Shown here: positions 41,090-54,000 of the stretch, in pieces
Position numbering within the stretch: position 1 is the first letter of the stretch
Layout of the letters: each line of letters opens with the position of its first letter
DNA from: Symbiodinium natans
Taxonomy: Eukaryota; Sar; Dinophyceae; Suessiales; Symbiodiniaceae
Assembly: GCA_905221605.1 (NCBI GenBank)
Contig: CAJNDS010002198.1
Span: forward strand, 527,390 to 591,389
DNA length: 64,000 bases
Direction: 5' to 3'
Notes under the pieces: model-generated
Databases searched by the model: none
What the model was told of the DNA's origin: nothing
Seen by the model: the letters and a program-made list of their open reading frames with translations, nothing else
Position numbers and translations under genes: made by a program

Positions 41090-43584
41090 TTTGCCCGTGG
41101 CTTCAGCACCAGCAGACATCAGCAGACAGCAGAAAGAAATGCTGAGGTAACATGAAGCAACTAAAGCGGCCCGCTGGTTCAGGCACGGACGCGGCAACCA
41201 CTGCTGCCTTGGTACCGCGGCAAGACGAGATCCTTGACTGCCTACCATTAGAGTTGCAGAGCTAGGTGGCTTCGAGTGCTTCGCAAGCAAAGCTTGGTGC
41301 TAGATTTTGATGGGTTTCGGCCTGGGTATGCATAGGTCGCACTCGCGGACAGACTTCCCCTTGACATCCAATGGCTGCAGGATACGTTGTCGGAGGCAAC
41401 CGTGATTGCGCGGCCATGCCCTCAGATGTTATGGCGCAAGCAGTGTGGCAGCACTATGGGATGAGGGTGGATTAGGCTGAGGGCCTGTACGTGGCTGACT
41501 GACGTGGCTCTTGCTTTGGACACAAATCGCCCTCTGGCCTAGGGTGGGCTTGGCCGAGAGATTCCGGGCAGACTGTTTCTCTACGAGGTCCCGTGCGCAT
41601 TCCCTGGCCCAAATCGGGCTCCCACCAAGGTCGTATAAACTTTTTGAGGCTTGCGCGACAAGCTGGTAACGTGATGCGGCAGGGGTGCGCTTCCAAGGGG
41701 ATTTGCGTTCGCGTCGTTCTGTCTGGCGTTCAAGTTCGTCAAGTGCAGAACTATTTCTTCATATTTCTTCGTTTTTCTTCGTTTTTGGCTCTTCGGAGTG
41801 CTTTCTTGGAGCGTGGGTTCTGGAGTTTTGGACTCGGGGAGTGTGATCTTGGAGTGGCTTGGACTCGCGGTGGACGTGCTTTTGGACTGCTCTTAGGGTG
41901 CTGGTGGTGGAATGCTCTTGAAAGTGGCGCGGCGTTTCTACGCAGCATAACGATGTTGTCATTGACCTTAACGTCAGCCGTCTTTTTGTAGGGGTATGTT
42001 AGCACTGTCAGGTATTCTCCGGGTATGTTGCAAGAAATGTGGCATCGCAATGCACGAGTGACAAGTGACCAAGGCCATGCTGGCCAGACTCAGGCTGGCC
42101 TCATGATGTCTCATGTGTGCTCGGTTGAACCCAGCAGTGGCTAGAGTGGCCACAACACACGCAATGATAAAGCTTGCGGCTTGCGGTGGGCTGTGGGCTG
42201 TGGGCTGCAGGATTTTTGGCATGTCTGTCCATGAAACAGGCCCGACAAGGAAGTGTATGACGTTCCCGGCATGCTGCCCATTTCACTTGCTGACTTCAAG
42301 CTAGGATTGCCTGAGAAGTGAGTGTACAGTTTGGGTTTAAGGGGGTGGCTTGTCTGATTCGTTTTCTATTTGTTACGAATCTTCGGCGGTGTCCATGACA
42401 CGGCATCTGCAACTCTAGTTGCATCTGTCCTGGTCATCCTGCCTTCGCAGCCTAGCTTGCGACAGTGGAAAATCGGAACACCTGGGCTGAAATGGTTTCC
42501 AAATCTCTGTGAATTCTTCAGGTGGCGGCAGTGGTTGCGCTCATATGGCTGTTGTGCTCCAGTCCATGTGGCACCTATTTATCATCATGTTTTTCCATGG
42601 CACGCCTCAGACTTCCATGAACAATGCTCGGAGGAAGTTCTTGGCAGCAGACTCATCAGGGACCAACATTTAAGTTCGGGTATTCTACATCAGTTCATTG
42701 AGACTTTCTGTGCAGCGGGTATATTTGAATTGCATGGAGCGGCCGTCTCACAGCTGATGGGTCTACTAAGCAGATTCAAGAAGAAGGACCCGCTTGAGGC
42801 CAGGATTGGCAGTTGCAAACGAAGCGCATCACGGTACGGAATCTTCTGCTAGGCAACTGACCCGGCCGTCGATCTGGAAGCTGGTGAGACCGATGGTTGC
42901 TCGCACTAGCACATCTTGCCGGCCACGCCAGGGAGCATGCTGCATGCCGCTCAACCTAGAAGGGAATTCAGCAAACCCGAGGCGAAGCCACAGCGGAGCC
43001 GACCAGTGTGACGCCAGCTGATGCAGAGGGTGAAGAAGGTCGATGCTTCACATGCAGGGCTTGTTTCGCGTGAGACCTTTCTTGCCACGCTACATGCTCC
43101 TCCATTTAAGAGCAGCTAAAGCAGAATTCCACGTATGTCATGTTAAACCTTTTCGTTCTCTGACATGTCGAGGCGATGCATCCGCAGGCCCCAAAGCTGG
43201 TGCCGCCCAGAAGCGGATGCTTTTCTAAACTTTCCTCAAGAATGACCGTTATGCACTTGTTGCGCCGTTTTTGTTTGGTCAACTCTTGCAATCATTTTGT
43301 ACAGTCTCGCCTGTGTAAGGAAGATGCGATTACGCCTTCCGAAATTTGGGAAAGCAGAGGCTTTGAATTGCGACAGTCTCGCGATGTCATGTGCACTTTG
43401 CCATTCCATCGAGTGCATGCGGAGGAAGATACAGAGGACATGAAAGAGCCCATGGACAGAACGCGATGGTGGGAACTCACCTTCTCCATCAGAGGTTTCG
43501 AGAATGTCACCGTTGAGACCCTCAAGCTTTTCTGGACGGTGTCGCTGGGGAGCGAGAATCCCAAGAAGCACCGAAATCGAGACG
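41090..43584. other. Unassigned region
   Basis: About 2.5 kb. The longest frame (42370-42852, 160 codons, no ATG near its start) contains HQFIETFCAAGIFELHGAA but resembles nothing known to me. No repeats or RNAs stand out. Exons of an unrecognised gene are possible. Confidence 0.3.
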
Positions 43585-43599
43585 CTTGCTCAAGAATTT

Positions 43600-44097
43600 A
43601 GGGGGTACAGTTACTGCAACAGTCATGCAGCAACTGTGGTCCATCTCATGCAGCCGAGGTGCGTTTGCAAACAAAGTTTTCTTCAATTTTCACCTTGGAG
43701 AAAGGCAAAGTCTTTACTGCAGACAACCCAATACTTATGTACGAGCGGAAGACGTTTGCATTGTCCTACAAGGAGCAATGTCCATTCTTGCATGTCGCAA
43801 GCTCGCGGGTCCTCTGTTTCTCGAGTGGTTCTGGGAGTGGTTCTGGCAGCAGTTCACGGATCAAGACATGGCAAGGATAATGTTGCCAATGCGTCCAGGA
43901 GTTGGACAAGCATGTGGTGAAGGTCGACATGTGGAGAGTGTCTTGTTGGACCTTCAACGAATACTTCGGCTTGAAGAAGCAGAAACTTTCTTTGATTGCG
44001 AATCGTGACCCGAACATGGAGCTCCGCATTCTCAGAAAGCTCTCCCGTGCCTTTGGCCAAGACAATGCTTCAAGATTCTTTAGGAGCGAAGCCATTT
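43600..44097 (+). CDS. Possible exons of an unidentified gene
   Basis: Frame 3 is open over FTADNPILMYERKTFALSYK (about 43710-43770). After a single stop at 43881 it continues through WTFNEYFGLKKQKLSLIANR and MELRILRKLSRAFGQDN to a TGA at 44097. The text is protein-like, with basic amphipathic helices. The stop may lie in an intron. No family recognised. Confidence 0.25.
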
Positions 44098-45271
44098 GAA
44101 AGGGGAAACATGCTCTAATTCATGTCATGGATATCCCTGCCAACCCTGCTACGCTGCTTCATTGCGGCCCGTAAGCATCCGAAAGCGTTCAAAGAGCGCA
44201 TGCCAATCCAATGCGGTGAAACATGCGCAGACGACGTGTTCGGTGTTTTCTAGGTCGGTCGCAAGCGTGTAAGCGCTCTGACATGTGAACCAGCTCACTT
44301 CTCTAGCCACTAGCCATCTCTTGAATGATCATGGAAAGAAGCTGTAAACATCTCGCCGCTGGCCCCCAAAGCAATACATTTCTCTCAGGCAATATCTTTG
44401 CAAATCGACAGGGGTCGCCGTATGCTGTGGTTGTGGGACATGCAAGACTTCTGTCCTATTCCCTCTCTCGCTCTCTCTCTCTCTCTCCCTCTCTCCTCGC
44501 CCCTCTCCTGCTTTTCCACCCCTTTGTAAAGGAAAAAAGCGAAGAGAAGATACACTGAGAAATGGGCCGGGGAAAGGAGGCAGTGAGAGGGACCAGGACA
44601 GCTCCTCCTTCTCTCTTGTCGTTCTCTTTCTCCGTTATTCTCTGCTTCCTGGTCCTTTGCTTTGTCTCCTGAATGATGAAGGACAACAGAAATGATGGGA
44701 GAAGGGGATGGGGACGGAAAAGGAGGAGGAAAGGAGAAGAAGGAGGGAAAGAGAAGGGGATATAATGCCGAATCATTCAAAGAATCTGTTGCAAGAAGTA
44801 CGACGATCCAGCTTTCGAGGGAACTGTGTTAATGGCCAACGGGAAGCCGGATGAAGTATCAACTTGAGCAGAGTGTCGAGTCATGTCTTCCCCCTGTCGA
44901 TTAGTGTGTGAATCTTGGGGTATCTACGGTGTTACAAAGGTAAGGTGCTTGTGCTGCGGAAAAAGAGCAGCTCTCTCTCATGTCTTAAAGATAGGACGGA
45001 CTCTCACATCTCGTCCCCTTTCCTGTCTTCCATCCTTTTTTTCACGCTCTTCTCTCTCTCTGTCTCTCTCGCTGTCATTCTTGGGCTTCGGAAAAGGATG
45101 ACACAGAGTGGTGGAGGAAAAGGGCCCTAAATCGTTCCGCAGGGCCATCCTCGGTTCAGCTGGCTGCAAGCAGGGAATGAAGGACAGGCAAAGAAGGACA
45201 GCTATGGGAGGTTGCGTAGGTCGCCCCCCCCCCCCCCCGCCTCCCCCGCCCTCAACCATTCGTGCAGAAAC
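44098..45271. other. Unassigned region with CT-rich tracts
   Basis: Simple CT repeats at about 44460-44510 and 45020-45070, GA-rich sequence at 44690-44760, and a poly-C run at 45226-45239. No gene recognised. Confidence 0.4.
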
Positions 45272-45553
45272 ATGCCTCTCCGGCGTACGTTCGCGAGGAC
45301 GGGTACGACGACAAACTTGCCGGTTGAAATTGTAGCGGTTGTCCAGGAAAAAGTTGGTGCTACATTGAGTGCAGCTGAGAAGGCCGCCAGGCCCGCCAAC
45401 CGAACAACTCCAGAGCAGCTCGTCACCATTGCAAACTTGCATCACTTGACGAAACCAAAGTCCATAAGCGGATCGGATTCGTGGAGTACTTGGGAACACC
45501 AAAATCAATCTCCTCCAACGTGGATTGCTCACCGCGCCTGTACGAAATCTTGA
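45272..45553 (+). CDS. Hypothetical ORF, 93 residues
   Basis: ATG at 45272. The first 65 residues are protein-like (TTTNLPVEIVAVVQEKVGAT, LSAAEKAARPANRTTPEQL), then the frame becomes Ser/Trp-rich and stops at 45553. It may be one exon of a larger gene. No family recognised. Confidence 0.2.
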   Translation: MPLRRTFARTGTTTNLPVEIVAVVQEKVGATLSAAEKAARPANRTTPEQLVTIANLHHLTKPKSISGSDSWSTWEHQNQSPPTWIAHRACTKS

Positions 45554-47591
45554 GTCTGCGATGTTTCGCCTCGCGAACGAAAACTCCACACTTCAGAAAA
45601 TTCTCCACCAACCGCGCTGGCGATGTAGTGACCATTAGTGACCATTTTCCTCAACACCGGCGGGACGAGACGAGGATGAAGCTTCAGCATTTGTATATAT
45701 GCGCAGGGCTCGATACCGAGGTAGCACTGGAAACTGACCTGGGAGGAGAGCAAATCACGATCATCCGGCGTCAATAAGGCAGCATATTGAAAACACGACT
45801 TAGCCCTGTGCAAACCCGCGGCGAGAAATGGAAGAAGAGGACCACCAAAGGAGGCATAGTGCGCACAACTCTTTCCTGAGCGTCCATCACACCCCCGACC
45901 GAGCAGTCGCACTTTGTATTGACATTCTGCCTGTGCCTGGAAATGATGAAAGCAGGAGGCGCAAAACAGCAGCCCGCATGCGAGCCTGCTCCACAAAATT
46001 AGGGTCCCAGCAAATGAATACCTCCATGTTAAACCAACAGGGGGGGGGGGCTTTGTCGCGGAAGGGGGGGCGGGGTGGGGCGGGGTGGGGCTGGGGGCGT
46101 TTGTTTTTCGAAGGGGGGGTGGGGGGGCGTGCTTTACCGTTCGGGCGTGAAACCGCGATCTCTTAGAAAAGAGCAACTCGAACACATCGCAAGGAGCGAG
46201 CTACCTCTCTCATTTTTTCACGGTTCTGATTTCCGATTAAGATCAAGGGAGACCTTATCCAGGGAGAAAGAGAAACGGTGATTTGTGTGTGGAAAAGAAG
46301 CAGATACGTAGGCCGTGGGGCCCCGCGTTTTTGCATGTCTGTGTATCTCTATGATGAATAGGAAGGGCTACTTCTTACTAAGAAAATGTAAGGGGATTCG
46401 TTTTCAAGAGAAGCTGTCTCATTTCCGAAGGCCAGGACTCCCTCTGGTTTCCTGCCAAGAATTGAATGTTCGGATTAAGAATACACACATACTGTTATCT
46501 GCACAGAAGGGACACCAAAGCGAAGGACTTGCGCAGTACCTGTCACGCATTTTTTTGCAGGGAAAAGGAAGCGGGAGAGGAAGGCGAACCCAGACATCTA
46601 AAAGCGGCGCCAGTGTCGCATTTCACGTCAAAAAGCGAACACAGACGTTTCGCATTTCAGCAGCGCCAGTTTCGAGGAGCGAGCCCGGCCACGCCCGCGC
46701 CCAGCCTAAATCCCAAACCCTAAAGCTTTCACCCTTCTCCCAAACCCTTAGAAGGTCTATAGGTTGCTTTAGGTCAATCCTGGGTGCGTAGGGAACGTGT
46801 TTGGGGCATCCCGGTTTCTAGATTTTTTGCATGGCTTCTCGTTGGCCTTACAGGAGGCTTGCAGAAGCTCCAAGCTTACACAAGTTTCAACTCATAATTT
46901 GAGTTTCGGTCGTGAAATCATTGCTGGCCCCACCTCTGTGATGCTCCATGCCGAAGAACCTGTGACTGTGGCCCAGTGCGGTCATTTAGAGGCCCATCTG
47001 CCTGCTTGTGCCAGCCTGTCCAAACTGTAGGTCTAATGTGACGCATGGGCTCGAATCGTGAGAGTTAGTTCTTCACGATTGGAAAAAAGCGAACTCTATG
47101 TCGCCACACCTCCCGGGAAAGCAACCCGACACGCTCCAAAGAATCAACCCTGCCTGCAACACGCAACGCTAAATTGAGCACGTGTATTTGAAGTGACCGA
47201 CAACCTCTGTGCTCGAAGTGAAGTGCTTTGCCAACGTGAGATGAAGCACGTCGCTTCAGATGCTCCTCAGAGTCACAGGAACGCACAGGGGCTAGCCCAA
47301 GCCCCGCAGCCCCTGGAGCCCAGTGGCACCTCAACTAACAAAAGGAGCATCGTGCATTTGTCATGGGGCGTTTGGTTTTCGTGGGCTGGCGCTCTTGAAT
47401 GGAACGAAACCTGCAGATGCCTTTGCAGTTAAAGCGGAGCCGGCTGCACGAACAGTCGCAACACTCGCGACTGACGTACAGAAACTCGATGATATGGGTC
47501 AGCACAGTTTGATTCCTCAGGCAGGCAACATTGATTTACACAGGCTTCCCCTGCCTCGCCGCACATCAAAATTTGTTCGTGACCGAAGGCA
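45554..47591. other. Unassigned region; G-rich tract and telomere-like patch
   Basis: A G-rich tract at 46038-46130 (runs of seven to ten G) and a CCCAAACCCTAAAG-type telomere-like patch at about 46705-46750. Several short frames are open but unconvincing. Nothing else recognised. Confidence 0.35.
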
Positions 47592-47972
47592 AACAGATGG
47601 CTGACAAAAAGAAGGCCAAATCAGTGGCTGATGTGGCGCTGTACAGATGCACCGTCAACCTCGAAGAGATTTTCGACTTTGATTTGTTTTGCCCGGTCCT
47701 TAAAACCCCAGACGTTCTTCAGCAATTGTGCTCAGCGTGGCACTCGTGACACTTGTGAAAACTCCCGCAGGTGAGAACTGGACGTTGGAGCTTAGCCATG
47801 CAAGTCCAGAGTACAAGAAGATGAAAGAAGAGCGCAAGCGCTTGACGTTTACCATGCCGCGGGACAGCCTGCATTCTGAATGGCAGCAGTGGAGCATGTT
47901 TATCGACTAAGAATACTGGGAGGTTTATGTTGCACGGAATGCCGAGGGCAGCATTCAGATTCTTCGGAGGAT

Positions 47973-48006
<34 letters not shown>

Positions 48007-51000
48007 CTTTCCAGGGCATTTTGTCAAAGCAGAAGAATCTCACTTGCCCGCTATTACACAACGACTTCAAGAGGCAAGTCACGTGTATCTCTTTGATGTT
48101 TATTATTGAGGAAGCTGCCGCCACATCCGCATTTCAACAGGGGAAAGAAGAGCAATCTGGATCTCACAAAGGGCACCAAAACCAAACGCATGTAATCATA
48201 TACTCATGGTCATCATAGAATCACAGAGGACAGGACAAGAACGGTTGGTCTGCGTGGCAATCCCATTTGAAGGGGTTTGCTGGAAGCTGCTCGAAAATGT
48301 TTCGCCGCGTGGCCGGGGTGAACATGGTCTTGATTTCCTGCAGGATCGCCGAACGCTGCCTGGACAGCGACGATATCTTGGCATGGGAGCTGCGTCGCAG
48401 ACCGTGGAGACTTGGAAGAACATGGAAGAACATGGAAGAACATGAAAGAACATGGAAGAATCAAGTCTCCGCATGTGGCTTGCTGTGCAACCTTGCCAGG
48501 AATGGAACCAGCAAGATGGCCGCTTCTTTTGGCCGAACTGCGGAAAGTTCGTTTTTCGAGGTACGAGGACGCACTTGCAGAACTCTTACTTCATTGTTTC
48601 CGTCCTGACTGGAAAACCACCGGCATTTCTCGCGGACAATGCGATGCTGGGAAGCAACCAGCTGTTTGCGTCTGCTTCGTGTTTTCCAAGCTTGCCCACA
48701 ACACCTGATGAGCCTTAGGACCGTGCAGAAGCTTGAGAAGCACGCACCTGCACAACCGCACCGGGTGCTTGGTCGATGTCTCCTCAACTTGACTTCAGCG
48801 GCTTAGTTCTTGAGTTCAGGAATTAGAGTTTGGCCTTTGGGCGATCGCCATCGTGAACCAGAAGTTGCTGGTGTGCTGTAGTGTGCTTTCCAGGTTCTGG
48901 ATATGTCAGTGTTCCAAGGGAAGGCTCGGGCTTGAAGCTTCAGAACTGTCGCCCTCCTGTTGTCCTCCTGTTGTCCTCCTCCTGTTGTCCTCCTGTTGTC
49001 CTCCTGTTGTCCTCCTGTTGTCCGCCTGTTGTCCTGTTGCACTGTTTTATGCTGGCGCTGATGCCCTGCGAGGTCAAGCGGTTCATTGCTGATCACGATC
49101 GCTATATTGTCGGTGATATCAATGGCAATGTCAAGTGCATACTGCGTTCCAAGGGCATGAAGGAAAGATCTCGGCCTGTAGCCCCTTCTCCAGGACCAGT
49201 ACATGAAACACGTGCTGTGCAGGAGCCTGAACTGGACTTTCGCACCAATCGACCCGAGCAGTTGAAAACTGCCACGACTGCTCCCTGACTGAGTGTTGGT
49301 TCGGGAGAGGATTGTCGAGCGAAATGCAGGTCCGCTTGATCAGCCCAGGTGTCTCACTTGAACCGGTATGAAAGATACTTGGTTGTGCGTCGCTGGTCAG
49401 TATTCAGCCTGTCGAGATAGCTGTGCCTTTGGCCAAGAAGCTTACAGCTGCTGTGTTCAGGCATAAAGAAATGTGAAGCTTTGCCTGTGGCGGACTTTGA
49501 CACAAGCAGCTCAGAGGCGTGACTGCATAGGCACGGCAGCATGCACAGAGAATCTGCTTACGCGAGCCTACGGCCCATCAACCCAACCACCGCCAAGGAT
49601 CCGTACCTGCGCTGCACCTGGGACAACATGGTGATGCTCTCGCCGGTCGTCAAGCAATCGCTTCGTCCTGTGTTCAACCAAAGCTTTTACTTCCCTGTGA
49701 GGGTGGCTGGGCTGAAGTGGACAACTTCGTGACAATGTTGCGTCTAGCCGGAAGTTGCCACAAGCTGACAGCTCAGGTGGTGTTCCCTGAAATGCGGATG
49801 GGTTCCAAGGTCCGGACTGTGGCTTAGAGAAGGATTAGAAAGGCTTAGAAAGGCTGGGAAAGGGTTAGCTCTTCTCGAACGGTTTGGCCAGGCAGAGAAG
49901 AAGCACCAGGATACAATCCTCAAGTACGAGCTGACCAGCAAGGGCTTTGTGCAAATCCAGGTTTGGGATGACGACGTGACTTCGGCAGATTGCTTGGGTG
50001 GATGTCAGGTGACACTAGGAGACATACTGAATGTCCGTGCAACACAGAAGCGCACCTTGCTCGGCCCGTTGAAGACAGAGAAGAGGGACGAAGAAGAGGA
50101 GGAGAATGAGCTGGAAGAGAAGCAAGAGCGACACAACCAATGGTACGAGGAGCCGAAGTCGGTGCGGGTGTACGACGGCAGCAAAACGGCATTGGGTCAA
50201 TCAGCCTTGGCCAACAAGGATGCGGCCCTAATCCACTTCGAAGCATATTTTTATCCGGACTGGGCGGAAACTCTTCGATTTGAAGATGAAGTGCAGGAAG
50301 CTGACGCGGAGTCTGTTTGGGCGAAGAAGGAGGAGGAATGGACCAACAAGAACAGGCAAAATGCGGAAGACTATGCGCTGCCTTTCCCGGATTCCATTGG
50401 AGCTAAGAAGCCAAAAGAGGAGAGCATGATCCAAACTGCTGACTCGTTGAGACGATTTCCCTGCATCAGCCTGCATCCGTTGACACGCGTCGAAACGCCG
50501 CTCATGGCTTTCGTTTCGCCGATCATTGTGCCGGAAGAGTGGAGCTTTCCAGCGAAGCTTCTGGAGTGGGTTCATTGCCTCTCCTTTGAGATCACACAGC
50601 GCCAGGCACGTACAGGCCTGATTCCCTATGACGGCTGGAAGGACCCCGAGTATGTCCTTGCCCGACGAAAGGGAGCACCCCAGGATCACTCAGTCTTGCT
50701 TTGCTCGCTTCTACTGGGCTGCAAAGAGGATGCCTATGTTGTGAAAGGCACGGTCTATTCAAAAGATCCTGTGGCAACCATCGACAAGGCAGACCAACTC
50801 ATCGAGCACACCTGGGTCATGACGCGTCACAAAGGATGGGTAACCTTCTGGGAGCCGTCCAGCCGTCAGATCTTCCACCTTCCGAATCGATACGACCCTA
50901 AGAAAGCCAGGAGAAGAAAAACCGAGCCCTTGGGGAAGGCGGACCTCATGTATTCAAAGGTGACTTCAGGTAGTCCGCAGGCATTCAAGGCCAGTGAATG

Positions 51001-54000
51001 TAATAAATGCGAAGGATGAACGTGAGGCATAAGGGCAGCCATGGGCAACCTGTGTTTATGCACTTTGTCGTACGCAGCTGTAGATGTCTGGACGTGTGCT
51101 GCGATTAGCAACGGTGAATTCCGAAGCCAAGAGACTAGAAGTCGTACACACGAAACATCAACATGATGTTGCTTTCCTGGTTTCCCTCTTGTACCCGCCC
51201 TTGCTGTTAGGAAGAGGACAAAGAGGAGGACGAGGAGGAGGAGGAGGAGCAAGATGAAGATGCAAATCTGGAGAAGCAGCAGTGGGAAGGCGGCATTGGC
51301 CTGAATGGTGGCAACATTTTCATGCAGTTTCTATGTTGAGCACTTTGTTAGGAGAAGCTGAAGATTCACGAGTTCATTTGGAAGACATGGAAAGCCTGCC
51401 AACTGTTGGGCGGATGCGGGGCACTCACTGGTGACTGGTGTATGACCCGGACAGCGAAGCGTGCGTGTCAGAGCTTTCTCAGGCCGAAGCCGAAGATGCG
51501 TTCCGAGAAAGGCAAGAAGAAGGACGAGGAACCTGGTCGTGAAAGGCTCAAGCGCGAGCTCATCGAGCAACGCGAGGCTGGACCTCCAGAGTCCCCGTTG
51601 CAGAACGGGGGGGGCTTTTTGCAATCCTTGCTTTCTAATATTTTCTAATGCTTTTAATGCTGCCAGGGCCTCTCCATTGCTCCAAAGCGGAAGATGCTGC
51701 AGGACTGCCATTTGCTTAACAGTCGGACTAGTGCATCCAACATGCTACCAGGATGATGCGCTGGTGACATGGCTACCCTATGACTCAATTGAGGCCAAGA
51801 GACCGGTTCATCATGCTTTTTGTGGGTAATTGGGAATCTGGATGCATCTGGCAAGCTACCGTGCAGGTCGTTTTCAATGACAAGAATGCTTGGGCAAATC
51901 GCCAAAACCACCACCCAGCTTGTATTACATATGCGTCCCGCCAGCACTTCTGCGGCATGCTCGTGAAGTTTGCTTGAACTTGGTGTGTTCTTTCGTTCTG
52001 GGCCCGTGGCTGCCGTGCCTGTGCCGGCTGAGGGAACTCCAGGCCGGGAGAAAGCACTTCCTGCCGCTTCCTGCGTCGCAGGATTTGTGTGCAGCTCAGG
52101 ATTTTGACGAAACAGATGCAGAAAGTCCCCCATGGGAATGCTTCCTCAATGATGATGATGAGAAGACTCTTGGATTTTCTCCACATCAATCCGTGGGGTC
52201 GCCACACCACATCATGGAGGTTGGCTTCGGCCTTTGTATAGAGGGCTGCAGTTGTTGATTCGAAGCCTTCCGGCCTCTATACAGGGGCAACCTCGCCTTG
52301 AAACCTCGCCGGGGGCAAGGTTTGCGGCCTCTATGGGAAGCCCCGCCTGAAACCTCGGTGGGTGCAAGCTTTGGAGACATGTGGGGCTATCCGGTCCGTT
52401 AATCTAGGTTTTGCAGCCGTTGTGCGGTTGTTATGTCAAGCGGATAGTTTCTGATGTGTTGACCTAGGAATCTGAACTTCCAGCCGATCTGCCCGAATGT
52501 GTCAGTTCAGCCTGAGCTGCGGCCATCCATAATTGATGATCTGCAGGATGACTTGCGATCATGGGCTGCATTGAACGGATTCAAAGGGCCTGACAAAGAC
52601 CATCTCTTCTTTTGCGTCGTTGGTCTCTTGTAGTTTCGCATGTCCAAGGCACCGAGATGATGCAGAATCTGCAGCTTTACAGGGGCAAGAAGGGCATGGA
52701 CACCATGTTTGACCACAACGAGGCGTGGCACCTTGTCTCCAGCGTACGGCGTGCTGCAAAGAGTTGGGGTGAAGGAGTTAATGCAGCAACTCCGAATCTT
52801 CCTGGAGATCCACGAACTTTGGAGACAAATCGATCCAGACAGTCCTACTGCTTCCAGGCACTTGTCGACAGATCCCCGCAAGTCTAGCGTTGGACTTCTG
52901 TTGGGCATGGCAGGGTGCTCGAGGGATATCGTGAGATTCCATCCGACATGCCCCGGGAGCAGATGAGTGACCAGCAGAAGTGCCTTGCTCGATTTGACAA
53001 CTTGTGGTGGCTCTCATGCCACAGCGCTTTTGCAGATAAAATGTGATGACCCACTTCGTCTCGAGGTTTTACAACTTTGTTGGTGCAGGGCCTCAGCTAA
53101 CTCAGGCATGAACGGTATGTTGCAACAAAAGCTTCCTGCACATCTTGTTGGTCGTTGTTTCTGCATCGCAAAGGTCGAATTCTAAACCTCCGGATTTGGA
53201 ATCGTCATGGGTCTCCTTTCTTCGACAGTGGCTACAAGGACGTTGGGGCGCGGCAAATATCAGCAAATCAACGGCTGCCCCTTGCCAGGACTACGTCAAG
53301 GAGCAGGAACGCTTGTGGAAGTCACTCGAACGACTGTGTCACGACTTTCAGAAGAAGGAGGACATGGAAGATATGGCAGTTTCATGTACAACATGTGGTT
53401 TTGCAGCAGCTGGCGATGGCTTGTCTGATCTCCGGTCCTTGCAGTTTCTTCTATGGCGAATCGCTCGGCAAACGCGTGTTGAGAATCTCTGCATATGCTA
53501 AATCCACGATATACAGCCTTCCATTTTCTTCGCACGTTATCGGTCCCTCTGTCCCTCTGTCCTTCTGTCCCTCTCTCTCTCTCTTTCTCTCTTTCGCTCT
53601 CCTTCTTCTCGAAGCACGGCTTGAACCTGTCCCTAGCTGGCCTAGCTGTGTTCATTAGTGAGTTTCTTGATCGGCAAGTATATCGGCAAGTTGTTGCGGG
53701 GGTAAGCCCGGCTGTGTGCGGTTTGGTTGGCCCACAGGCAAGAACCGAGGATGGGATGTGTTACCCGCAGCATGTACAGTGACAGCGCTGGATAAGAAAC
53801 CTCTAAGCTTGGGCGAGGGTACTCTCGATTTCTTAACTATGAAGCCCACCCAATTTTCGGAATTATAGCCTCCACAATTTTGAGGGTACCCTCGATTTCT
53901 TCACGTATTTCCTAATGGGGTTCGAACTGGTAATGTTTGAATTAGTTCTTAGTGGACCTGGGGTACGTGAGCAGGTCAATCTCCCCAGACTTCTTGGGGC